Source of the DNA: Nitrospinota bacterium
Lineage (GTDB): Bacteria; UBA8248
Assembly: GCA_003506735.1 (NCBI GenBank)
Contig: DNYS01000063.1
Span: 1 to 5,885, forward strand
Length of the DNA stretch: 5,885 bases
Direction: 5' to 3'
Both the position numbers and the translations under genes were made by a program. This document shows, one piece after another, positions 1 through 4,770 of the stretch. The first letter of the stretch is position 1, and every line of letters starts with the position of its first letter. The notes beneath the pieces were generated by a model. That model had not been told where the DNA came from. It worked only from the letters and a program-made list of their open reading frames with translations, and searched no databases.

Positions 1-41
1 GGGGGGGGGGGGGGGGGCTCGGCCCCCCCCCCCCCCTCCCC
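1..41. repeat. Low-complexity poly-G / poly-C contig end
   Basis: The window begins with 17 consecutive G, a short CTCGG, then 14 consecutive C and TCCCC. The G and C runs could pair as a hairpin, but such blocks at a contig tip are most simply explained as a sequencing or assembly artefact, such as dark-cycle poly-G reads or collapsed low-complexity sequence. The reading frame of the neighbouring minus-strand gene runs into this block and should not be trusted there. Confidence 0.8.
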
Positions 42-203
42 AAAAGGGGCGGCCGCCTTACCTTTTTCGGGTCCCATCGCCTTGGCCAAGAGGCGGTTTC
101 CCGCACCGATGAGCTTGGGGCAATGAAACGCCAGGGCGCCCGTCGCGGATAAACCCACCGCCAGAATTCCCGCCACCGCCATGATCGCCATTCTCTTTGC
201 CAC
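3..203 (-). CDS. Small secreted HCP-motif protein, 3'-truncated by window edge
   Basis: The GTG start at 203-201 is preceded by GGAGG (complement of 211-215) at a 7-nt spacing, which decides the start over an in-frame ATG four codons later. The protein opens with a basic N-terminus (VAKRM), a hydrophobic core (residues 6-20) and an A-L-A signal-peptidase I site at 23-25. The mature protein would therefore begin FHCPKLIGAGNRLL. There is no lipobox, so it is predicted to be exported and soluble. About 54 residues (down to base 42) are credible, and beyond that the frame enters the poly-C/poly-G block with no stop. The mature start with a His-Cys-Pro followed by a helix resembles small periplasmic helical proteins of unknown function whose His and Cys might bind metal. 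That resemblance is from memory and no function is claimed. It is divergent from the plus-strand gene at 370, and the intervening 160 bp shows no clear promoter hexamers. Confidence 0.6.
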   Translation of the reverse strand, partial: MAKRMAIMAVAGILAVGLSATGALAFHCPKLIGAGNRLLAKAMGPEKGKAAAPFGEGGGGAEPPPPP

Positions 204-369
204 TGTCTTTCCTCCTTCGTGAATGGGCGCTCGCGGCGCCCGGGCGCAAACCGCCCTCCGTCCGGCGGCTCACCGCCCGGCCGCGCTCTGCCCATGAACA
301 GGTTGGGCCGTTCGGCATCGTGGCCCGTGGTAATTACTCCCTTGAACACCCGAGGTACCCGAAAAGGAG

Positions 370-817
370 TTGTTCGCCATCGTGGCCGCTCAGGTACGCG
401 CCGAGTACCGCCGCGCCATCCTCGACCCCCGGCCCGTGCAAACCGGGAGCACCGTTTTGGAAAAAATTCGGGGGCTGGTTCGAGCCACGGGTGGATTTCC
501 GCCCGCGCGTCTACTTTGGGGGAGGGGCCGGCACCGTCCTGGACGGGGGCCGGGTGGGATTCGTTTCGGGAACCAAGGTGGCGGGCTTTCTCTACCGCTG
601 GAAGGGGCGGCGGCTGGTTCTCATCGTCCTCCCCGCCAAGAAGAATCCGGCGTGGTCCAGGCTTCCGCGCAAAAAATGGGTCGCGCTGACCGGCGATGGA
701 CTAACGGCCAGCATCTGGCGGCGAGGGGATTTCATCTACGCCGTCGTGGGCAACGCTCCGGTGACAAAAATGCGGGAACTCTCCCGCGCCATCACGCCCA
801 AGGGCGAGAAGTTCTGA
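370..817 (+). pseudogene. RsiW-type anti-sigma factor extracytoplasmic domain, N-truncated and frameshifted
   Basis: Two overlapping plus-strand frames join into one recognisable domain. The first (from TTG 370 or GTG 382) gives VAAQVRAEYRRAILDPRPV and continues to about base 470. The second, ending at TGA 815-817, gives GWFEPRVDFRP, then GRVGFVSGTKVAGFLYR, and ends IYAVVGNAPVTKMRELSRAI. In order, these match the C-terminal domain of transmembrane anti-sigma factors: a helix with VRS-like residues, a W-F-x-x-R-V-D-F-x-P turn, a G-R-v-x-y-v-x-G-x-x-V-A-x-x-v-Y-R strand pair, and a final AV-x-x-x-x-x-x-x-L helix. Removing one base from A6 (461-466) or G5 (470-474) restores one frame (EKIRGWFEPRVDF or EKFGGWFEPRVDF). 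The usual N-terminal zinc finger and membrane helix are absent: the frame is closed by TAA 331 and TGA 343, and neither other frame encodes a hydrophobic helix upstream. AAAAGGAG (362-369) abuts TTG 370 and is 12 nt from GTG 382, so GTG may be the real start. It is either a decayed anti-sigma gene or a stand-alone domain with a sequencing error. Confidence 0.55.
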
Positions 818-883
818 GGCACGGCGATCCGCCGGCATCGGCTGCGGACGGATCGACTCAAAAGACCTATCGGGTTCGGCGGG

Positions 884-898
884 CGGGCGGCGCGCCCG
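884..898. terminator. Weak GC hairpin between convergent genes
   Basis: CGGGCG and CGCCCG can pair as a 6-bp stem with a 3-nt loop, midway between the stops of the converging genes (817 and 923). On the plus strand no T-tract follows. On the minus strand TCTTTTG follows only about 20 nt later. It may act as a factor-assisted bidirectional terminator, but it lies in G/C-repeat-rich DNA where such stems arise easily. Confidence 0.2.
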
Positions 899-922
899 GA
901 ATTCCAGCGAAAAAGAGGGGTA

Positions 923-1399
923 TTAGGGCTTTTTCTTCTTTCGGAACAGCTTGTGGCAGCTTCCGCAATTGGCCCCTATCGCCTTGATGGCCGTTATCGT
1001 CTCGTTCATGTCTCCGCCCCGGGCGATTCGCTCGAAGGCCCGGACCGCCGAGACGAGGGATTTGGCGTACCCGTCGAATTCGGCTTTGTTGTCCCAGATT
1101 GCCGCCTTCGACCTCGTTTTTCCGGAGAGGTCTTTTTTCTCGAATGCGGCCGGAATCCTATCGGCGGAATTGGCGAGGAGACCCGCGCCCATGAGCATCA
1201 GCTGGGGTTTTCCGGTTCTCAATCCCACCACGATTTGCTTCATTCCGGCGTTGACACCTTTTCTCATCAGCTGGACCCGGGCGGCGACCACTGGGCTTTC
1301 GGCGGCGTTGACGCCCGGGGCGGCGGTGAGGCCGCCTCCGAAGATGGTGGCGGCCAGGGCCGCAGCAGGTAAGGCCATCCAACTCAAAAAACGGTCCAT
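923..1399 (-). CDS. Class II (c'-type) cytochrome c, periplasmic
   Basis: This 158-residue protein has a Sec signal peptide (hydrophobic core about 8-27, cleavage near VNA-A at 32-33) and a single heme-binding motif close to the C-terminus, C145-G-S-C148-H149-K, followed by LFR. Cytochrome c' and c-556 proteins share this layout: a four-helix bundle with heme at the C-terminal helix. Other family signs are R41-V-Q-L-M45-R-K in helix 1, where the Met or a neighbour lies near the heme's distal side, P83-A-A-F before the middle loop, and R97-S-K-A-A-I-W-D-N-K-A-E-F (family R-A-x-P-E-I-W). The normal length is about 150 residues. The role would be single-electron transfer or small-ligand (NO, CO) binding in the periplasm; the partner is unknown. 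The ATG at 1399 has GGGAGG upstream (GGAGG, complement of 1412-1416) at a long 12-nt spacing. The frame stays open further upstream to 1753, but that part is Arg/Pro-rich and not protein-like. The protein ends in a KKKKP tail. Confidence 0.93.
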   Translation of the reverse strand: MDRFLSWMALPAAALAATIFGGGLTAAPGVNAAESPVVAARVQLMRKGVNAGMKQIVVGLRTGKPQLMLMGAGLLANSADRIPAAFEKKDLSGKTRSKAAIWDNKAEFDGYAKSLVSAVRAFERIARGGDMNETITAIKAIGANCGSCHKLFRKKKKP

Positions 1400-1460
1400 A
1401 ACGATTTGAATCCTCCCGGGTATGGCGGCAAGAGCCCTATGAATTTTCGATCCAGATGAA

Positions 1461-1466
1461 ATCATA
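1461..1466 (-). promoter_or_regulatory. Candidate -10 box of the cytochrome gene
   Basis: On the minus strand TATGAT matches five of six bases of TATAAT and would start transcription near 1454, leaving a leader of about 55 nt before the ATG. At 17-bp spacing the -35 hexamer is TGAGCC, a poor match. If real, the promoter would probably need an activator. The CCGGAG repeats at 1493-1522 lie just upstream of the -35 position. Confidence 0.3.
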
Positions 1467-1492
1467 TGGGAAATAAAATGGCGGCTCACCAT

Positions 1493-1522
1493 CCGGAGTG
1501 TAAACCGGAGCGGCGCCCGGAG
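1493..1522. repeat. Three CCGGAG direct repeats at exact 12-bp spacing
   Basis: CCGGAG occurs at 1493-1498, 1505-1510 and 1517-1522, separated by two different 6-nt spacers. The repeats lie about 94-123 bp upstream of the cytochrome c start codon and just upstream of the weak -35 position of its candidate promoter, a usual place for activator binding boxes. No regulator is identified, and chance in GC-rich DNA cannot be excluded. Confidence 0.35.
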
Positions 1523-1617
1523 CCATATCAGGTCCGGCGGGCGGGCGGAGTCCCGAACGGGAGAAATCGCGGCGCCGTTCGCGCGCCCGGTCTTGCGCGC
1601 CTCCCAGTGTTCGGCGC

Positions 1618-2232
1618 TTAGTAAAGCTCCTCCCGGTAAACCCGCTCGGTCACCCGGTCCTCCTCCCCGGCATTCCGGCCCGGCACCTGATCGGCGACGA
1701 TTTGGCCGAGGGTGGGGAATTCTCCTCGGTCGATCCGGGTATCGGGGTCCCAAAGCTTCGAGCGGATGATCGATTTTCCGCAGTGAAAAAAGGCTTCCTT
1801 CACCGTGATGAGCAGGCCCGACGGCGGGGCCTTGCCGTGCATGGCCAGGGGTTTGAGGAGGGCCGGATCGGTCGTGATGCGTGCCGCGCCGTTGACGCGG
1901 AGGGTCTCCTCCACGCCCGGAACGAAAAAGATGAGGCCCACGTCCGGGTTGTCCACGATGTTGAGCATCGAATCCCCCCGCCGGTTTCCCCGGCGATCCG
2001 GGAGCAGCAGGGTCGCATCGTCCACCACCTTCACGAATCCCGGCGGGTCCCCCTTGGGCGAGGCGTCCGCACCGCCGGGGCCCCAGGAGGCCATCACGAG
2101 AAACGGCGAGAGCGAAATAAAATGGCGGCAGTGCTCATCGAGGCGGGAGAGTTGCCGCTGTACGGTGCGGGGCACGGGCTCGCCGTAGTGCGCCCGCAGG
2201 TCCTCTTTCGTGCGAATGCTCGGCTCAGGCAT
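1618..2232 (-). CDS. Pyridoxamine-5'-phosphate-oxidase-superfamily FMN-binding protein (DR2398 type)
   Basis: This 204-residue protein has the hallmarks of the DR2398-type split-barrel flavin-binding family. They are an N-terminal L-R-x-x-Y-G-E-P (12-19), L-D-E-H-C-R-H-F-I (31-39), D-A-S-P-K-G-D-P-P-G-F (56-66), L-P-D-R-R-G-N-R-R-G-D-S (77-88), V-G-L-I-F-F-V-P-G (98-106), E-T-L-R-V-N-G (109-115) and F-H-C-G-K-S-I-I-R-S-x-L-W (149-161). The family is related to PdxH, but members are generally not the vitamin B6 enzyme. They bind FMN or similar cofactors and reduce or oxidise largely unknown substrates in the cytoplasm. The start was set at ATG 2232 because GGAGAGG precedes it with a 9-nt gap. 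An in-frame ATG at 2250 and GTG at 2286 lack a ribosome-binding site, and the residues they add are not family-like. The last 40 residues are charged and variable. It lies between prsW and the cytochrome gene on the same strand, with gaps too wide to prove co-transcription. Confidence 0.9.
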   Translation of the reverse strand: MPEPSIRTKEDLRAHYGEPVPRTVQRQLSRLDEHCRHFISLSPFLVMASWGPGGADASPKGDPPGFVKVVDDATLLLPDRRGNRRGDSMLNIVDNPDVGLIFFVPGVEETLRVNGAARITTDPALLKPLAMHGKAPPSGLLITVKEAFFHCGKSIIRSKLWDPDTRIDRGEFPTLGQIVADQVPGRNAGEEDRVTERVYREELY

Positions 2233-2305
2233 TTTTCGGGTCCTCTCCATTTTCGATTCAGCCGGTATTGGTTTTGAACGGTCCACCTGGAATTCGTTTT
2301 AAAGG

Positions 2306-2320
2306 GGAGGTCCGCCCTCC
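2306..2320 (-). terminator. Weak hairpin downstream of prsW
   Basis: On the minus strand GGAGG-GCGGA-CCTCC forms a 5-bp stem followed by CCTTTAAAA. It lies 34-48 nt after the prsW stop and 74 nt before the next gene's start. The stem is short and the T-run is only three long, so it would be an inefficient terminator at best. Confidence 0.2.
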
Positions 2321-2353
2321 GCAACTGGCGCGGGCAACGAGGGTGCACACCCG

Positions 2354-3124
2354 TCAATCCTCGCCGGATGGCGGGTCCCGCTCCGCCGGTGGCCCGGCTC
2401 CGGGTCCGCCTCCGGGCCCGCCCAGCCCGAAGGGAGAAGCCCGAAGGGCGGCCTCGATCTTGCGGTGGGTCATCTGCCAGGCCCCACTCACGATAATCAG
2501 CATGGCAATGGAAAAGATCGGGATGAAGTTCAGCATAAAATTATAAAGCGCGTGCGCCCCGATGCCCAGGATGAGGCCGTTCAAGATGAGGGACTTCCTT
2601 CGCTTGGGGTCGGCGAATTTCGCGATGCCCAGGGCCTCGCCCCAAAAGAGCGCGAACATCACGTGGCCGGGGACGGTCAGAATCGAGCGGATGGCGATCG
2701 TGCTCATTACGGCGCCGACCGCGGAGGTGGACTGGGATGAGCCGATGATCAGCCCGGACGATTGGCTGGCCCTAAGCAGGTAAAGAACGTTCTCGATCGA
2801 TGCGAAACCCAGGGCGGCCGCGGCGGCATACACGATTCCGTCCATGGGCTCGTCGAATTCGGCGTCCGAATAGATGGTCTTGTAGACGGCGGTGAATTTG
2901 ACCGCCTCCTCGATGATGGGCGCGGCGATGACCGTCAGCACCATGCCCGTGCCCGAGAAGGGGATTTCGAAGATAAAGGCCGGTATGATGCCCGCCATCC
3001 CCCAGAAGAATGTCTTGACGATCAGGCGTTTGGGCTCGGGCTCGAACTTGTCCTTCTTGTAAAAATACCAAAGCCAGAATACGCCGGGAAGGAAGGCCAA
3101 GGCGAAAATGATGGAAATATTCAT
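2354..3124 (-). CDS. prsW: PrsW-family intramembrane glutamic protease
   Basis: This 256-residue membrane protein has about seven hydrophobic segments. The N-terminus (F-L-P-G-V-F-W-L-W-Y-F-Y-K-K-D, 11-25, then E-P-E-P) is the usual opening of PrsW proteins. The family's conserved sites are present in order: E72-E73-x-x-K76 in A-P-I-I-E-E-A-V-K-F, D95-G96 with F107-A-S-I-E111-N112, H154 in P-G-H-V-M-F, and H191-A-L-Y-N195. The E-E, E-N and His sites are those associated with catalysis and the CPBP-like fold. In Bacillus subtilis PrsW makes the first cut in the anti-sigma factor RsiW and so activates sigma-W. Most homologues have no known substrate. The C-terminal tail after residue 230 is Gly/Pro-rich and soluble. 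The start at 3124 fits the family N-terminus but has no Shine-Dalgarno sequence, and an 8-bp GC hairpin sits 17 nt upstream. A broken RsiW-like domain lies in the same window at 370-817 but is not adjacent. Confidence 0.93.
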   Translation of the reverse strand: MNISIIFALAFLPGVFWLWYFYKKDKFEPEPKRLIVKTFFWGMAGIIPAFIFEIPFSGTGMVLTVIAAPIIEEAVKFTAVYKTIYSDAEFDEPMDGIVYAAAAALGFASIENVLYLLRASQSSGLIIGSSQSTSAVGAVMSTIAIRSILTVPGHVMFALFWGEALGIAKFADPKRRKSLILNGLILGIGAHALYNFMLNFIPIFSIAMLIIVSGAWQMTHRKIEAALRASPFGLGGPGGGPGAGPPAERDPPSGED

Positions 3125-3140
3125 AGCCGGGCCCCGCTGC

Positions 3141-3162
3141 CGCGCCCCGGGCGGGGGGCGCG
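3141..3162 (-). promoter_or_regulatory. Strong GC stem-loop upstream of the prsW start
   Basis: CGCGCCCC (3141-3148) and GGGGCGCG (3155-3162) form a perfect 8-bp stem of G:C pairs with a 6-nt loop. It ends 16 bases before the prsW start codon, within the probable mRNA leader. It could limit translation or transcription of prsW, which has no visible ribosome-binding site. The structure itself is plain in the sequence; the role is inferred. Confidence 0.4.
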
Positions 3163-3247
3163 ATGATGGATACCGAAAATCCGGGGCGGCGCCTGCGTGA
3201 AAGCGGCCCCGGCAAGATAGTCATTTCGATGATAAATAAGGCTAGCA

Positions 3248-3267
3248 CAATTCCGGGCCGGAAATTG
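3248..3267. promoter_or_regulatory. Imperfect palindrome in the prsW/dehydrogenase divergent region
   Basis: CAATTCCGG and CCGGAAATTG are inverted arms that pair except for one extra A in the right arm. They lie in the 255-bp gap between two divergent starts (3124 and 3380). A regulator operator is possible. I see no convincing promoter hexamers for either gene in this gap. Confidence 0.25.
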
Positions 3268-3379
3268 CGGCCATTCGATCGGATCTTCGGCTCCCTCCCT
3301 TCACCGCCGGGCCGGGGATGGAGTAAGATAGAGAATCATAAACAACATTTTGCCGCATACCATTATACGGAGGCCTTCC

Positions 3380-4468
3380 ATGGCGTTCGAGGGACAGGGA
3401 GTCGTATCGAGGCGCGCGGGCGAGCCCGCCCGGGTGGAGGATATCCTGCTCGACCCGCCAGGGCCCGGCGAGGTGCTCGTGCGGATTCAGGCGAGCGGGG
3501 TTTGCCACACCGATCTGCACTACAAGCTCGGCAAGATTGGGGACGAGTTTCCCTATCTTCTCGGCCACGAGGGCGCGGGGATCGTATTGCAGGCAGGAGA
3601 GGGCGTCACTGCCGTGAGCGAGGGCGATTACGTCGTCCTCGCCTGGCGCGCCCCCTGCGGGCGCTGCCGCTTCTGCGCTGCCGGCCGGCCCCACCTGTGC
3701 GCCGCGAGCCTGAACGCCGAACCGAGGATGCGCGCGAAAGCGGACGGCCTCGTCCTCAGCCCCTCCCTCGGGATCGGCACCTTCTGCACCCACACCGTTG
3801 TCTCGGCCAAACAGGCCATCCTCATCCCCCCCGAGTGCCCGCCGGAGCAGGCCTGCCTCATCGGCTGCGGAGTGATGACCGGGATCGGCGCGGCGCTCTA
3901 CACCGCCGGCGTCACCCCGGGAAGCTCGGTCGCCGTCTTCGGCTGCGGGGGCGTGGGCTGCAGCGTCATCCAGGGCGCACGGCTTGCCCGCGCCGGGCGG
4001 ATCATCGCCGTCGATATCGCCGAGAACAAGCTCGAGTGGGCGCGCGAGTTCGGCGCGACTGACACCGTCAACGCCAAAAAGGGCGACCCGGTGGAGCAGA
4101 TAAAAGAGATGACCGGCAGCAACGGAGTAAACTTCGTCTTCGAGGCGGTCGGCACGCCCGAAACCCTGCTCCAATCCCTGTGGTCGCGCGATCTCGCCGG
4201 AACCGCCGTCCTGATCGGGGTGCCCGATCCCCAGATGGTGATGGAGCTTCCCATCCAGCGGTTTTTCGGCCTCGGCGGGGCGCTCCGGGTGAGCTGGTAC
4301 GGCGACTGCCTGCCGTCCAGGGATTTTCCGCTCCTCGCCAACTGGTACAAATCCGGCGATCTCGATCTCGACCGGATGGTCACCCGCACCATCGGGCTGG
4401 GTGATACCGAGGCGGCGTTTGAGGCCATGGAGCGCGGGGAGACCCTGAGGTCGGTGATCAGATTTTAG
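3380..4468 (+). CDS. Zn-dependent alcohol dehydrogenase, S-(hydroxymethyl)mycothiol dehydrogenase-like
   Basis: This 362-residue medium-chain dehydrogenase has all expected sites. Catalytic zinc ligands are C42 (G-V-C-H-T-D-L-H-Y), H63-E64 (L-G-H-E-G-A-G) and C163 (L-I-G-C-G-V-M-T-G). Structural zinc cysteines are C93, C96, C99 and C107. The Rossmann motif is G188-C-G-G-V-G193, with D212 (A-V-D-I-A-E-N-K) indicating NAD rather than NADP. The overall text, including E-V-L-V-R-I-Q-A-S-G-V-C-H, D-L-A-G-T-A-V-L-I-G-V-P and S-W-Y-G-D-C-L-P-S-R-D-F-P, closely resembles mycothiol-dependent formaldehyde dehydrogenase (MscR) of actinobacteria. That enzyme oxidises the formaldehyde-mycothiol adduct. 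Outside actinobacteria the thiol or alcohol substrate is uncertain, so no symbol is given. The start is ATG 3380 because GGAGG (3369-3373) precedes it by 6 nt; the frame is open back to 3350 without another ribosome-binding site. The last 17 residues are nearly repeated after hicB (5173-5219). Confidence 0.93.
   Translation: MAFEGQGVVSRRAGEPARVEDILLDPPGPGEVLVRIQASGVCHTDLHYKLGKIGDEFPYLLGHEGAGIVLQAGEGVTAVSEGDYVVLAWRAPCGRCRFCAAGRPHLCAASLNAEPRMRAKADGLVLSPSLGIGTFCTHTVVSAKQAILIPPECPPEQACLIGCGVMTGIGAALYTAGVTPGSSVAVFGCGGVGCSVIQGARLARAGRIIAVDIAENKLEWAREFGATDTVNAKKGDPVEQIKEMTGSNGVNFVFEAVGTPETLLQSLWSRDLAGTAVLIGVPDPQMVMELPIQRFFGLGGALRVSWYGDCLPSRDFPLLANWYKSGDLDLDRMVTRTIGLGDTEAAFEAMERGETLRSVIRF
4412..4458 (+). 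repeat. Dehydrogenase tail, left copy of the repeat flanking hicAB
   Basis: These bases encode A-A-F-E-A-M-E-R-G-E-T-L-R-S-V-I near the end of the dehydrogenase. They align without gaps to 5173-5219 with 40 of 47 bases identical. The two copies lie on either side of hicAB in direct orientation. Confidence 0.8.
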
Positions 4469-4538
4469 GGGTAGGTTTCCAGCGAACATAAGCATTCCTA
4501 TGGCACATCTGATTGATTTCCGTTAACTTACAGTGTTT

Positions 4539-4567
4539 TTGACAGAGGCTTAGTTCGTGTGTATAGT
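4539..4567 (+). promoter_or_regulatory. Near-consensus sigma-70 promoter of hicAB
   Basis: TTGACA at 4539-4544 is a perfect -35 box. After exactly 17 bp, TATAGT at 4562-4567 is a -10 box with one mismatch. The expected transcription start is about 4573-4575, the same place as the hicA GTG codon. The -10 box is embedded in a palindrome (4556-4575), which suggests that repressor binding and RNA polymerase binding exclude each other. Confidence 0.8.
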
Positions 4568-4575
4568 TACACACG
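4556..4575. promoter_or_regulatory. Palindromic operator over the hicAB -10 box
   Basis: CGTGTGTA (4556-4563) and TACACACG (4568-4575) are perfect 8-bp inverted arms around TAGT. HicB proteins with a C-terminal DNA-binding domain repress their own operon. The HicB here has a ribbon-helix-helix domain, a fold that binds such palindromes as a dimer pair, so this is the likely autoregulatory operator. Binding has not been shown. Confidence 0.65.
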
Positions 4576-4769
4576 TGAATAGCCGGGATGTCATACGGGC
4601 GCTCAGGGACGCGGGATGGCGTGAGGTGGCGCAAAAAGGGTTGCACGTTCAATTCAAGCACTCCGAAAGGTCAGGCCGGATTACGGTCCCCCATCCCAGA
4701 CGGGACATTCCGATCGGGACGCTCAGAAGCATCGAAAGGCAATGCGGCATCCGGTTTGGGAGGAATTGA
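4575..4769 (+). CDS. hicA: HicA mRNA interferase toxin
   Basis: This 64-residue protein matches HicA toxins almost from end to end: N-S-R-D-V-I-R-A-L-R-D-A-G-W, then K-G-L-H24-V-Q-F-K-H, then I-T-V-P-H-P-R-R-D-I-P-I-G-T-L-R-S-I. HicA has a double-stranded-RNA-binding-like fold and cleaves mRNA using the conserved histidine (H24 here). The residue before it is Leu where Ser is most common (G-S-H). GTG 4575 is chosen because family members begin at M-N-S-R/K. The longer GTG at 4557 would lie upstream of the predicted transcript start. No Shine-Dalgarno precedes GTG 4575, and the predicted transcription start coincides with it, which implies leaderless translation. The stop TGA (4767-4769) is one base before the hicB ATG, so the pair is one operon with coupled translation. 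The operon sits between two copies of a dehydrogenase gene tail. Confidence 0.93.
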   Translation: MNSRDVIRALRDAGWREVAQKGLHVQFKHSERSGRITVPHPRRDIPIGTLRSIERQCGIRFGRN

Positions 4770-4770
4770 G

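Noticed and set aside
1..56. Poly-G/poly-C hairpin followed by GCGGCCGC (a NotI site at 49-56), suggesting a vector junction or biological hairpin end
   Set aside because: An assembly artefact at a contig tip is simpler. GCGGCCGC lies within the credible frame of the secreted protein (encoding K-A-A-A) and is common in GC-rich DNA.
58..318. Long minus-strand open frame overlapping the secreted-protein gene
   Set aside because: It is Gly/Arg-rich, has no ribosome-binding site and lies in a different frame from the signal-peptide protein, which has a strong GGAGG and start.
197..369. Upstream extension of the plus-strand frame that ends at 817
   Set aside because: The translation from 197 to about 470 is Arg/Pro/Ser-rich with no domain. 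The recognisable protein continues in another frame from 370.
311..387. TTCGGCATCGTGGCC (311-325) and TTCGCCATCGTGGCC (373-387) as a short direct repeat upstream of the anti-sigma-like domain
   Set aside because: They are only 15 bp with one mismatch, in biased sequence, with no similarity beyond the repeat.
1400..1753. N-terminal extension of the cytochrome c frame
   Set aside because: The extension is Arg/Pro-rich and overlaps the end of the FMN-protein gene. The signal peptide begins at ATG 1399.
3242..4495. A 417-codon minus-strand open frame opposite the dehydrogenase
   Set aside because: It mirrors codon bias on the opposite strand of a well-supported dehydrogenase gene and its translation shows no family motif.
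4469..4538. Terminator after the dehydrogenase
   Set aside because: Only 4-bp inverted arms (CATA/TATG) are visible, without a T-tract following them.
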